Translations under genes and position numbers: made by a program
Assembly: GCF_006443095.1 (NCBI RefSeq)
Contig: NZ_VFWZ01000003.1
Location: forward strand, 613,691 to 677,690
From: Aquimarina algicola
GTDB lineage: Bacteria; Bacteroidota; Bacteroidia; Flavobacteriales; Flavobacteriaceae
Direction of reading: 5' to 3'
Length of the DNA stretch: 64,000 nt
Shown: positions 27,968-35,887 of the stretch, one piece after another
Layout of the letters: every line of letters starts with the position of its first letter
Position numbering within the stretch: the first letter of the stretch is position 1
Notes under the pieces: generated by a model
Seen by the model: only the letters and a program-made list of their open reading frames with translations
What the model was told of the DNA's origin: nothing
The model's database searches: none

Positions 27968-28705
27968 TTATTTAACTCTTCTAAATTCAACTAAATCTCC
28001 ACTTTTATGCGAACAAAAAATTATCATTTTTTCTTCATTAACATCTATAATAGGAAATAACTTTGACCCAAATCTTGAACCGCTTATAAACAAATTATTC
28101 TTCTCAATTTCAATAATCCTGTAGAAATATTTGTCAGAATTTAAATTAATATTTTTACCGTGATAATTTTTCAGTGTTATTATTTTTTCATTTTTAATAT
28201 CAGATCCATAAATCATAGAAAAATCAACAATAAAATTGTGTCCATTTAAATATTCATGAATTTTTTCTAATTTAATTTTTTTATTAGCTCTTATTCTTCT
28301 GTATACCTGAATATTGTTCTTGTCTTGATAAAATTTCAAAGTATCATTTGATAAATATGAATACATAGATTTTTTGCCCTTAGGATGTTTAATCTCAAGT
28401 GAATCATTTCTTTTTATATAAGCACCTCCTTTTTTAAAAGCATCTTCGAAATCTTCTTTGCCAAAACTCCAAGTGAGTATAGAATCATTAGTTTGTTTTA
28501 AAACTCCTTTACAAGATTCTTTATAAGACTTAGAAAAGTCTTTTTCGTAATTACCTTTAGTTAATTTGTATTCATAAATCCAAAAGTTTTCTTGTGAGAA
28601 GATAAAAGATGCTTGTAATAATAGAAATGAAAATAATAGGTTTTTAATTTTCAAAATGATTTGTTCTTTCTTTAAATATTTGTCAACGTTTCTTCTATAT
28701 TTCAT
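27968..28705 (-). CDS. Exported hypothetical protein
   Basis: Up to 245 residues; the signal peptide is NLLFSFLLLQASFIFSQ, which lies some 20 residues from the first Met, so the upstream Met may be too early, although no other ATG offers a better start. The mature part is beta-rich and polar (DSILTWSFGKEDFEDAFKKG, DTLKFYQDKNNIQVYRRIR, KLFPIIDVNEEKMIIFCSHK). No family recognised. It starts 24 bp after the 143-residue gene's stop and is likely co-transcribed with it. Confidence 0.7.
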   Translation of the reverse strand: MKYRRNVDKYLKKEQIILKIKNLLFSFLLLQASFIFSQENFWIYEYKLTKGNYEKDFSKSYKESCKGVLKQTNDSILTWSFGKEDFEDAFKKGGAYIKRNDSLEIKHPKGKKSMYSYLSNDTLKFYQDKNNIQVYRRIRANKKIKLEKIHEYLNGHNFIVDFSMIYGSDIKNEKIITLKNYHGKNINLNSDKYFYRIIEIEKNNLFISGSRFGSKLFPIIDVNEEKMIIFCSHKSGDLVEFRRVK

Positions 28706-28729
28706 TTTGTTACACGTAGCTTTTTGGGA

Positions 28730-29161
28730 TTACCCATCTACAGAGACTCCAACTTGCTTATTATTCTCAAAATATACATTAAAGAAGTAATAAGGAGTCT
28801 TTTTTTCGTGAAATGCTAATTCAAACCCATCATTATTTACTGAAATACTATTCACCTCAAAATGTTTTTCTATTGATATAAATTCCATTTCTGCATTGTT
28901 GAAACATTCTTTCAGAGCTTTTTCTGATTCAGATTTGATCTCTGACTCATTATTCAAAGCATTTATCAAAATCTGTTTTTGATGTTCCGAGATTTTTTCT
29001 TTATCCCCATCGATTAAGATTTCAATGTCAGCATCCAAAAATTGTTTTCTAAACGTCCAGTTTACATTATTTTCACGGACACTAAAACTCTCAATCTCTC
29101 CAAAATCAAGGTCTATTATTCTCAATTTTTTGCTTCCAAATAGTTTTCCAAATATTCCCAT
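28730..29161 (-). CDS. Small cytosolic protein, immunity-like
   Basis: 143 residues starting MGIFGKLFGSKKLRIIDLDF. The N-terminal pattern (MGxFxxLFxxKK then a DxDFGEI strand) and compact alpha/beta layout recall small immunity proteins of polymorphic toxin systems in Bacteroidota, but I cannot assign a named family. There is no signal peptide. It is next to the exported 245-residue gene. Confidence 0.7.
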   Translation of the reverse strand: MGIFGKLFGSKKLRIIDLDFGEIESFSVRENNVNWTFRKQFLDADIEILIDGDKEKISEHQKQILINALNNESEIKSESEKALKECFNNAEMEFISIEKHFEVNSISVNNDGFELAFHEKKTPYYFFNVYFENNKQVGVSVDG

Positions 29162-29326
29162 TAGTTTGATTTAATTTGGTTGATTTTAATTATGTATAAC
29201 GTTTTGTATAATGACAAGTAAGGTGATATAAAACGATAAACTTTCAAGTTTGTATTAAGACAAAACACTATACTTTGTTTTTAATTTATTTATTTCAAAA
29301 GCCAAGTAAACGATTTACCTATGTGT

Positions 29327-29367
29327 AAATAGGGTTCAACTTTCGTAAATCATAGAGTGCCCTATTT
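29327..29367. repeat. Spacer inverted repeat
   Basis: AAATAGGG and CCCTATTT (8 bp each) enclose 25 bases that also pair partly with the preceding ATTTAC. The segment starts after TTCAAAAGCCAA, a string that recurs ahead of the hairpin at 30192. Belongs with the structured spacers of the array. Confidence 0.5.
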
Positions 29368-29391
29368 GCTGTATACAGTGTTGAAATGTGT

Positions 29392-30165
29392 TTATTTTTC
29401 AAATTCATTTGCTAACAATTTATCTAAATCCCTCCAAAAGACAACAGAATATCCTGCACAATTTTGCTGTGAGTTACTATTTGTCGTTATTAATTTGAAA
29501 CATTCTTCTTTTGGTTTATACTTAGCAACAGTTTCTGCCAGCATGAACTGTGTTTTTTCACCTTGAATTGTTCTAAATTTTAGTTTAGAGATTTTATTGA
29601 TGTCTATTTTGTCTTTTGAAAGAAGTTCATTTTTAATCGGTAATTCCTTTTCAAACCAATTAATCAACTCACAAATTGCAGACCTACCACCCTTATCTTG
29701 ATGAATTCCAATCACTCTAAATAGAGCTTTATTCTCCAGTCTATTTTGATAACTAAAAATATCGCCAATATTAAATTTTGATTCCTCCCGATATACTTTA
29801 GTAATTCTTTTTTCTTTTGGTTGATCGGTTAGAAGCTGTTGTTTGAGTTTTGCAATAACAGTCTCTCTTTTTTTAAAGTTCTTCGGATCTTCTTTCCATC
29901 TTTCCAAATCAGATCTACTGTCAATAATTTTAAGAGTATTTTTTAGAACTCGATCAATTAGTCTTCCAGTCTTCCATTGAGTGTCCGCTAATGCAAACCA
30001 AAACACTGAATTCTCATCACTATCATCTATCAAATCTTTATATTCTTTTTCAAGCATACAAGTGGCTTCCTCTGAATTAAACCCATCTCCAATTAATTGC
30101 TTAAAATCATCTCTGATATCGCATGCTAAGTCATCTGAATATATAGCTGGACCCCAAGTTCCCAT
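29392..30165 (-). CDS. DUF4259-like protein
   Basis: 257 residues from the ATG at 30165; the upstream Met at 30189 adds eight lysine-rich codons that the family lacks. The start MGTWGPAIYSDDLACDIRDD is the hallmark of DUF4259-type proteins (MGTWGxxxxxDD). A helical middle section and a beta-rich C-terminal part follow (NIGDIFSYQNRLENKALFRV, with KALFRVIGIHQDKGGRSA). Cytosolic, function unknown; relatives often occur near toxin or immunity genes. Confidence 0.8.
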   Translation of the reverse strand: MGTWGPAIYSDDLACDIRDDFKQLIGDGFNSEEATCMLEKEYKDLIDDSDENSVFWFALADTQWKTGRLIDRVLKNTLKIIDSRSDLERWKEDPKNFKKRETVIAKLKQQLLTDQPKEKRITKVYREESKFNIGDIFSYQNRLENKALFRVIGIHQDKGGRSAICELINWFEKELPIKNELLSKDKIDINKISKLKFRTIQGEKTQFMLAETVAKYKPKEECFKLITTNSNSQQNCAGYSVVFWRDLDKLLANEFEK

Positions 30166-30191
30166 AAATGTCTTTTTTTCTCTATTCAAAA

Positions 30192-30211
30192 GCCAAATTT
30201 AAAAATTTGGC
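30192..30211. repeat. 9-bp perfect hairpin GCCAAATTT / AAATTTGGC
   Basis: Stem of nine pairs around AA, 26 bp upstream of the DUF4259-like start and preceded by TTCAAAAGCCAA as at 29295. Could be a spacer element or affect expression of the gene. Confidence 0.55.
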
Positions 30212-30285
30212 GGTCTTTATAAATAAGTGTAAACCTTTTAGATTAACAATTAGTAACGATATTTTACAGGCCTTGTATAGGTGTT

Positions 30286-31050
30286 TTATTCTTGTTGTAG
30301 CCAATTAAACTTTTCGTCTTTCCAAAATACAAAACCACCTCCACAACTTTCAGAAGCGTGCATATACAAAGAATTATAATTTAGTATAATTCTTTTGTTT
30401 TCAGGAACATCTTTAAAATCAATAAAATCATCTTCGTAATTTGACCATAAAACTTCTCCTTTGTTAACTTTTTCAAAAATACCAATCCAACTATAATCTG
30501 TTATATTGAAAGGGTCGTTTTCATTTCCCAATATGTATATTTTAGTTTCAACTCCTTTATTGATAAATCCAACTTTTGTTTCTCCATTAGAGTTTTTTAA
30601 TAGGATTACAATGTCATTTTTTTTATCTCCAAAAAAATCACCTTTTAAATAAAAAGGGGTAATTTTTGTATTTAAAGTTAGTTCATCAAATTCTGAATAT
30701 TTGGCAATTTCATTTTCAATTTCTTTGACACTTTCCGTTTTCCGTTTCAAGTATCCATCAAATACATATCCATATTCAGCACTAGAAATGAAAGTAGGGA
30801 AGTTTTGAAAGTTTATTTTCACCCAATTTCCTTCTATTTTTTCTCCATTGTCTACTATAGTTTGACTATTTTCAGTTTTCTCAATTATGCTGACTTCTGC
30901 ACCAAAATATAGTTTTCCTATTTTCTTTCCTTTTCCATTAGGTTCTTGTCTCAAAAACAAGCCATTTTCAGCAACTACAATAAATTCATTTTGACAATAA
31001 ATTAAGGTTGTCAAGAATAAAGTTATGAGTAATATTATTGATTGTTTCAT
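30286..31050 (-). CDS. Exported SH3-domain protein
   Basis: 254 residues, signal peptide ending LTTLIYCQ. Residues ~22-100 are a bacterial SH3 domain (VVAENGLFLRQEPNGKGKKI, GKLYFGAEVSIIEKTE, GYVFDGYLKRK), usually a binding module for cell wall or peptides. The C-terminal ~150 residues are an unnamed beta-rich domain (GDFFGDKKNDIVILLKNSNG, ESCGGGFVFWKDEKFNWLQ). A second protein of the same layout is encoded at 44231. Confidence 0.85.
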   Translation of the reverse strand: MKQSIILLITLFLTTLIYCQNEFIVVAENGLFLRQEPNGKGKKIGKLYFGAEVSIIEKTENSQTIVDNGEKIEGNWVKINFQNFPTFISSAEYGYVFDGYLKRKTESVKEIENEIAKYSEFDELTLNTKITPFYLKGDFFGDKKNDIVILLKNSNGETKVGFINKGVETKIYILGNENDPFNITDYSWIGIFEKVNKGEVLWSNYEDDFIDFKDVPENKRIILNYNSLYMHASESCGGGFVFWKDEKFNWLQQE

Positions 31051-31145
31051 ATTAATGGTAATGTTGTGTTTATAGTACGTAGCGGGCTGAAAACCATTAT
31101 GGCCTCATACACTTTGTTAGACATAATTTCAACTAAAAAGTTCTT

Positions 31146-31256
31146 TTATTTTTCCCAACCTTTTTCATCAATAAAAAGTTTTTCAGGAATCTCTCCGTAT
31201 TTATCAAATATTGCACTTTTAGGAATTATATTTAGTTGATATTGCCAAATAGCCAT
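31146..31256 (-). pseudogene. 5' remnant of a small gene
   Basis: From ATG: MAIWQYQLNIIPKSAIFDKY, GEIPEKLFIDEKGWEK, then TAA. This opening recalls a recurrent Bacteroidota protein that starts M-x-I-W-Q and is about 150 residues long, so the gene is cut short; the sequence after the stop is spacer DNA. Repeat A3 is directly upstream. Confidence 0.5.
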
Positions 31257-31276
31257 TTTTTGATTTTAATAATGCA

Positions 31277-31355
31277 CAACAACAAAATAAAGAATATATG
31301 TCTTTTACATTCTATATATGTTTATTTACAAATCTAGCAGAATTATAATTATATC
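31277..31355. repeat. Intergenic repeat family A, copy 3 (partial)
   Basis: Left arm CAACAACAAAATAAAGAA and the exact core TACAAATCTAGCAGAATT (31327-31344) match copies 1 and 2; the right half has diverged after the core. Like the others it lies just upstream of a minus-strand start codon. Confidence 0.75.
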
Positions 31356-31413
31356 TCAATACTCAAAAACGTTATGATCTCATATCTCTACAGCTGTGTA
31401 TCAAAAAACTATA

Positions 31414-31710
31414 CTATTGATTCTCAAAATTTTTAATAAACTCGATAATATCTTGTTTAGAATCTACACCTATTTTTTACGAATATGAGATCGAGAGGAT
31501 TTTATAACCGATACGGTAGTATCTTGTGATTTACTAATTTTGTTGGTTGCAAGTCCTAAGGTCATTGGACTTAATAATTCTTTTTCTTTTAATTGTGAGA
31601 AATGTTTATCGAGAATCACTTTGAAATCCAGGCTTACTTTGTTGAGGTAAGTGGGATTGAATTGTATATAAAACACAAATTGTAGCTGTAATACGTAATA
31701 GTCTTTTCAT
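31414..31710 (-). pseudogene. Degenerate small exported-protein gene
   Basis: Three pieces: a signal peptide MKRLLRITATICVLYTIQS in frame a; KVSLDFKVILDKHFSQLKEK, ELLSPMTLGLATNKISKSQD and TTVSVIKSSRSHIRKK in frame b; IGVDSKQDIIEFIKNFENQ back in frame a to the TAG. Two compensating shifts would restore a ~99-residue exported protein (297 nt, an exact codon multiple). Family unknown. Confidence 0.45.
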
Positions 31711-31914
31711 ATAAGGGGCTTTTAAATTGTGCGACAAAATTATAGTAACAGCCTAGAAAATAATATAAGAGGGGGTTGCAAAAGGGTTGCAGGATTGATT
31801 TTTATGAGTATTCAACACTTCTAAGATGGGTATAAGCAGAGGTTACGATATTTTTTGAAGAGTATTAAAAGTATATTATCGTACACAAGATTTTTTTAGA
31901 TCAAGGGAGAGTTA

Positions 31915-32760
31915 CTAAGGATGGAATCCACACAACGTTATTAAACCGACTTTGATTTTATCATATTCTTCTTTAGAAATCACTTTACCGTTTGTATCCA
32001 AAGTAATTTGATTAGGGAAATTTTGGATGTTGATATGCTGTTTTTTTAACACATACCCTTGGGCAATATACTCGACATAACTATTAGCTTGTATGTCATA
32101 ACGATCTATCTCAATAAAAAATATTCCATCAAAATCAGTAAGTACTGCACGACTATCTTTTTCTGAAAGTTTAAAATGTACCAGCGTATTTACAATAGGA
32201 TTCTCTTGTTCATTAACAAGTTTACCTATTAATGTAACTTTTCTTTTGAATAGGAACAATGGGTCTTGTCCTTCTACATGCTCTTTTATTTCTTCAATCA
32301 AACCATTGGTATAAGTACACCATACCCCATATTTTTTGCCTTCAATAAGTTTGCCCTCTTCTTTTATGATTCCGTTTTTATCATACGCTCTCCAATACCC
32401 GCTACCTTTCGTAAAATTGGTTTCATAGATAGGTATGCCTTTATGAAAAACTTTGTACGCACCATCTAATAAACCTTTATCAAAAGTTTTAAGGATTGAT
32501 ACAGAGTCTTTGTGGGTATAATAATGCCATACGCCTTGTTTTAGGTTATTATAAAAAGCCCCCTGAGCTTCGCTTATTTGAGAAGTATAATCTATATAGC
32601 CGATACGATGTACCCCATTATCAAAACGTAATGTATCAAATTCTTTGTATTGATACGCTACCTGATAAGGAGACTCTATCAAAGAAATAAGTATCTCTTG
32701 TGCAGAGCACATCATGATATGACCAATACTCAACCATATGATTAACACTCTATTTCTCAT
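31915..32760 (-). CDS. Exported MORN-like protein with carboxypeptidase-regulatory-like domain
   Basis: 281 residues, signal peptide ending IMMCSAQ. Residues ~45-165 hold four to five MORN-like units (GAFYNNLKQGVWHYYTHKDS, DGAYKVFHKGIPIYETNFTK, KNGIIKEEGKLIEGKKYG). Residues ~180-260 resemble a carboxypeptidase-regulatory-like beta sandwich (LIGKLVNEQENPIVNTLVHF, SRAVLTDFDGIFFIEI). Outer-membrane or periplasmic side expected. The large MORN lipoprotein at 58592 is a distant relative. Confidence 0.8.
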   Translation of the reverse strand: MRNRVLIIWLSIGHIMMCSAQEILISLIESPYQVAYQYKEFDTLRFDNGVHRIGYIDYTSQISEAQGAFYNNLKQGVWHYYTHKDSVSILKTFDKGLLDGAYKVFHKGIPIYETNFTKGSGYWRAYDKNGIIKEEGKLIEGKKYGVWCTYTNGLIEEIKEHVEGQDPLFLFKRKVTLIGKLVNEQENPIVNTLVHFKLSEKDSRAVLTDFDGIFFIEIDRYDIQANSYVEYIAQGYVLKKQHINIQNFPNQITLDTNGKVISKEEYDKIKVGLITLCGFHP

Positions 32761-32916
32761 AATATCTTTTTAGTTTTGATGGCATTGTACTGGCAAGATA
32801 AACAGAAGTTGTTTGATCTTATTTACGTTTTATGTAATTATTTGTTTTTTGAAGGGTTTAATTTATAACTAATTCTTATAAATAGTAAAAGAAAGAATTA
32901 GCACCTGTTCCAGAAA

Positions 32917-33021
32917 TCATTTGCCATCTACCCACCATTCATCAGAAATCTTTTTGTATTGTTTTTGAGTGAAGTTGAGCATTTATAATTTCAAAAAATG
33001 TACGACATCTTCATTTGGTTG
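32917..33021 (-). pseudogene. Short remnant with an in-frame stop
   Basis: Reads QPNEDVVHFLKL, stop, MLNFTQKQYKKISDEWWVDG K, stop. The tail looks like a protein C terminus, but the piece is only 34 codons and has no upstream start. Low confidence. Confidence 0.25.
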
Positions 33022-33112
33022 CTACATAGCATAGCAAAAACAAAAAGTAGTAGTTACGTTTCCTCGAAAACGAAGTACTATTTCTTGGAATCATGATTGC
33101 TGTTTTTTTAAT

Positions 33113-33345
33113 ATACCCCCTTACCGATAAGGGGTATGGGTCTTAATGAAGTACCTCGAGGCCATACTAAAGTACTTCGAGGGTATCCAATAAGGGTTGT
33201 CGACCCAAAAGTAAAGACCTATTGCCCTTTATTTTTGGCATTTGTGCCCTAAAACAAAGGCCCCCCCCCTTCTCGTATGGGGTAACAGGCCATAAAAGAT
33301 CAGCTCTAGGTACTTCATCGACACCTAGAGGTATTCTGCTAAGGG
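33113..33345. repeat. GC-rich palindromic element
   Basis: Stands out from the AT-rich surroundings. It starts with a strong hairpin (CCCCTTA-CCGA-TAAGGGG, 33117-33134). Inside, GAAGTACCTCGAGG and AAGTACTTCGAGGGTATCC form a degenerate direct repeat, and TGAAGTACCT (33147-33156) is inverted as AGGTACTTCA (33308-33317), with flanking GAGG blocks also inverted. A run of nine C lies at 33261-33269, and GGGTTGTCGACCC is a further near-palindrome. No reading frame is credible. Looks like a folded, possibly mobile or REP-like element. Confidence 0.6.
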
Positions 33346-33378
33346 GTAAAAAGAGTATCCAAAGACCTAAAACCAATA

Positions 33379-33402
33379 AAAACCGCTCAGAAGAGCGGTT
33401 TT
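33379..33402 (-). terminator. Bidirectional-type terminator AAAACCGCTC / GAGCGGTTTT
   Basis: Perfect 10-bp stem with an AGAA loop, A-run on one side and T-run on the other, 91 bp after the stop of the minus-strand DUF6733-like gene. Typical intrinsic terminator for that gene. Confidence 0.85.
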
Positions 33403-33492
33403 ATTATTGAAACTTTTTATCATCCTCTTATAGATTCTATATAATACAAAAAAAGATTACTCTTTTCTTTACGATGTATATTTATCTACTTG

Positions 33493-34230
33493 TTACAGAG
33501 AAGTAAAGAAGGTCAACTTGTAAAAATCATTTTGAGAAAAGGCCTCACTATCCTCTGCATTCCATCCTCCCGAAAATCTTAAACCTGTGCCTTTTTTTTG
33601 AAGTTGAACATAAGGGCCTATCCAAAGATAACCATCTGCCCTGTCTAAATCATCTCCTCCATTAACATCTCCTCCAGATAAGAACAGTTGCTCAAAATGC
33701 GCTCCAAAAGAAAAAACAGACGATACTTTGTGTCCTAAATTTGCCCAATAGTGTACATAATTATTGGTTGCTTCACCTGCCTCTGTATTATCTCTTAATG
33801 CAAGATAATATCCAAAATAAAACTGTCCTTCGAATTTGTCAGAACCATAGTTTACAGTTAGGTTAGGAACAATCCCATCACCAATGATACCTTCTTGATT
33901 TGCCCCACTAGACAATAAGCTACCCATAGTAAAACCTAATTGTGGATTGATATCAAAATTACCTGTGGTAAAATTATATCCTAAACCAACTTCGGTCCAT
34001 TGTCCCCAGTCACTACCTGTACCAGCACCCCATTGGATACCATAAGCTGTAATAGAACCTGTTTCTGACAGTTCGTAAGCACCTGTCATCATTGGATTAA
34101 AACCAAAAAAAGCATCAAGATTTAAACTAAGACCAAAACTTAGTTTGTCTTCTGTATTCGCTGTATCATCTTGAGCGAAGCCAGAACTTAGTATTGCCAC
34201 TAAGGCAATTGTTGTGAAGATTTTTTTCAT
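33493..34230 (-). CDS. DUF6733-like outer-membrane beta-barrel protein
   Basis: 245 residues, signal peptide ending ILSSGFAQ. The mature chain is an alternating aromatic/glycine beta pattern ending in aromatic plus leucine (FFTSL), as in small outer-membrane barrels: DAFFGFNPMMTGAYELSETG, WGQWTEVGLGYNFTTGNFD, YFGYYLALRDNTEAG, GYLWIGPYVQLQKKG. I tentatively place it in DUF6733. Regulation: a -7 box and an 18-bp perfect palindrome lie upstream (34274, 34298) and a terminator follows, so it is a single-gene unit. Confidence 0.75.
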   Translation of the reverse strand: MKKIFTTIALVAILSSGFAQDDTANTEDKLSFGLSLNLDAFFGFNPMMTGAYELSETGSITAYGIQWGAGTGSDWGQWTEVGLGYNFTTGNFDINPQLGFTMGSLLSSGANQEGIIGDGIVPNLTVNYGSDKFEGQFYFGYYLALRDNTEAGEATNNYVHYWANLGHKVSSVFSFGAHFEQLFLSGGDVNGGDDLDRADGYLWIGPYVQLQKKGTGLRFSGGWNAEDSEAFSQNDFYKLTFFTSL

Positions 34231-34273
34231 TGTAGTTAAAATTATTTGTTAATAAAAGTGTATTGTGTTGGCC

Positions 34274-34281
34274 CAAATGTA
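34274..34281 (-). promoter_or_regulatory. -7 box (TACATTTG) of the DUF6733-like gene
   Basis: TAnnTTTG on the minus strand, 43 bp before the start codon. The palindrome at 34298-34315 covers the place where the -33 box should be. Confidence 0.5.
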
Positions 34282-34297
34282 GTAATTATCTTAAAAA

Positions 34298-34315
34298 ATA
34301 CGTATTAATACGTAT
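34298..34315. promoter_or_regulatory. 18-bp perfect palindrome, candidate operator
   Basis: ATACGTATTAATACGTAT is its own reverse complement. It lies 16 bp upstream of the -7 box, over the -33 region, and a further partial site (TTACGTAATTAATACTTA) follows at 34320. Such placement fits a dimeric regulator that blocks or replaces -33 recognition. Confidence 0.65.
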
Positions 34316-34419
34316 AGGTTTACGTAATTAATACTTAGTTATGCTTTTTAGGTAAGTATTGTTTAAATAAGAGGCTTTTTTTTGAGTATTTATTAAACAG
34401 TATTTTATTTAATTTTTTT

Positions 34420-34875
34420 TCACAGCATTCGGATTGTGCTAATATAAGTCCAAAGAATAAACAGAAATTGTAATGGAATTCTAAACCATAGGTAAGTAAG
34501 ACCATTGCCATCAAAGGTCCCTTTTTGATAATCAATATGATGGATAGAGGCATAAATATTTGCTGGTAGCATCAGTACTAAAAAAATAATTAAAGCCCAT
34601 CCGCTAATTACTTTTAATCCAGGGATAAGCAAGCCAATTGCTACCAGAATTTCAAAAAGTCCTGTGATATAAACAAGGCTTGTTTTGAATGGGATACATT
34701 GTGGTATCATCATAGACATCCCTTTGGTAAATGCAACATGCGCAATTGCCGTAAAGCATAGCATTACTGACATTGCTATTCTTGCTGATAACCCAAAATC
34801 ATATGCTTTGTTCACGATTTTTACCACAAAAATGGCTATTACAAAACTTGATACGAGTACAATTAATGGTTTCAT
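34420..34875 (-). CDS. DoxX-family membrane protein
   Basis: 151 residues, four membrane helices. The DoxX pattern is visible: SARIAMSVMLCFTAIAHVAF near the start, VYITGLFEILVAIGLLIPGL in the middle (the family G-x-x-E) and WALIIFLVLMLPANIYASIH, then a last helix (WFRIPLQFLFILWTYIST). Inner-membrane protein of unclear function, sometimes linked to redox stress. The Crp-like regulator is 64 bp upstream on the same strand. Confidence 0.88.
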   Translation of the reverse strand: MKPLIVLVSSFVIAIFVVKIVNKAYDFGLSARIAMSVMLCFTAIAHVAFTKGMSMMIPQCIPFKTSLVYITGLFEILVAIGLLIPGLKVISGWALIIFLVLMLPANIYASIHHIDYQKGTFDGNGLTYLWFRIPLQFLFILWTYISTIRML

Positions 34876-34939
34876 ATTATTTTTCTTTAATTCATTTACA
34901 AAATTGATAAATGATTATAGAGCTGGCAATGAACCCAGA

Positions 34940-35506
34940 TTAAGTAATTCGTTTGCGTATCCTACTTAGGGCTTGAGGGGTAACACCGATATAAGAGGCA
35001 ATGTATTTTAATGGGATTTGTTGTAATAGTTTTGGACGTTCTGAGAATAGGTCCAAGTAGCGTTCTTCTGCCGTTTTGTTTAGTAGTGCAATTTCCCTTT
35101 TTGACTTTATCAAAAACATGTTTTCTGCCATTCTTCTTCCAATTACATTTCCGCTTTCGGTTTTGTCATAAACTTCTTGGAGGTCTTTGAATGATATTTG
35201 CCACAACGTTGTGTTGGTCAACGTTTCGATTTGATATTCTGAAGGGGTTTGAGTAATAAAGGAATCATAAGCAGTAACAAATTGGTTTTCAAATAAAAAT
35301 CCAAAGGTTAATTCATTATCTTCTTGTGGGATATAAAATCTTACTATCCCCTTGGATATAAAGGATAAGTAGTTCTCGATCATTCCGACTTTTATTAGCG
35401 TAGAGTGTTTATCTAATTCTTGCTTATGCAGTTTTGAAGAAAAAAAGGCCCAATCAGAACTACTTATTGGATATATCTGGTCTATGAACTTTTTAATTTC
35501 TTCCAT
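34940..35506 (-). CDS. Crp/Fnr-family regulator
   Basis: 188 residues: a cyclic-nucleotide-binding-type beta barrel (residues ~25-115, SFISKGIVRFYIPQEDNELT, FENQFVTAYDSFITQTPS) and a C-terminal helix-turn-helix (LKYIASYIGVTPQALSRIRK). The phosphate-binding cassette residues of true cAMP sensors are not evident, as in most Bacteroidota members. It probably regulates the DoxX gene that follows it. Confidence 0.92.
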   Translation of the reverse strand: MEEIKKFIDQIYPISSSDWAFFSSKLHKQELDKHSTLIKVGMIENYLSFISKGIVRFYIPQEDNELTFGFLFENQFVTAYDSFITQTPSEYQIETLTNTTLWQISFKDLQEVYDKTESGNVIGRRMAENMFLIKSKREIALLNKTAEERYLDLFSERPKLLQQIPLKYIASYIGVTPQALSRIRKRIT

Positions 35507-35589
35507 TCTGTAGGGTTTTTAGCTTGTGAGTAACGCCTCTTCTATCTCGTGTTTTAATGTAGTTGGGTTTTGTTGTGAGAAGTTGTTCT

Positions 35590-35807
35590 TTATTTTTTTA
35601 TTTTTATTGTGATTGGATATTTTTTTCCACTCATATATGTATAACCTGACACTATAATCCAATTATCATGGATACTCAGGTTTATTTCTACATCATTATG
35701 CTCCATAAAGTACAAAGCTGTTTCACAAATTTTGCTTCAACGATTTCTAAATCGTAATCTTTTTTCTCAATCAGATCAAAATAAAGTTGTTTCGAATCTT
35801 TTTTCAT
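35590..35807 (-). pseudogene. Frameshifted small gene
   Basis: From ATG: MKKDSKQLYFDLIEKKDYDL, EIVEAKFVKQ, then wrong frame; one frame over the sense resumes as ALYFMEHNDVEINLSIHDNW, IIVSGYTYMSGKKYPITIKI and KK to TAA at 35590. The 218-nt length fits a single indel near 35717. The product would be about 72 residues, cytosolic. Family unknown. Confidence 0.55.
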
Positions 35808-35887
35808 AATTACCTATTGCGATCCGGTTAAGAAATCGTTGCATTAGTTTTCATTGCATACCCCATTTATTTCACTTTTTCGTTTTA

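Noticed and set aside
31470..31676. Stand-alone 68-residue gene
   Set aside because: It is the middle part of a larger degenerate frame whose signal peptide and tail are in another frame.
33167..33410. Reading frames of 62-69 codons on both strands inside the GC-rich element
   Set aside because: They follow palindromic DNA with a C9 run, have proline/glycine/arginine-biased sense unlike the neighbours, and overlap each other.
34335..34553. 72-codon minus-strand frame overlapping the 3' end of the DoxX gene
   Set aside because: It lies in another frame of a clear DoxX gene and has no signal, start context or family pattern.
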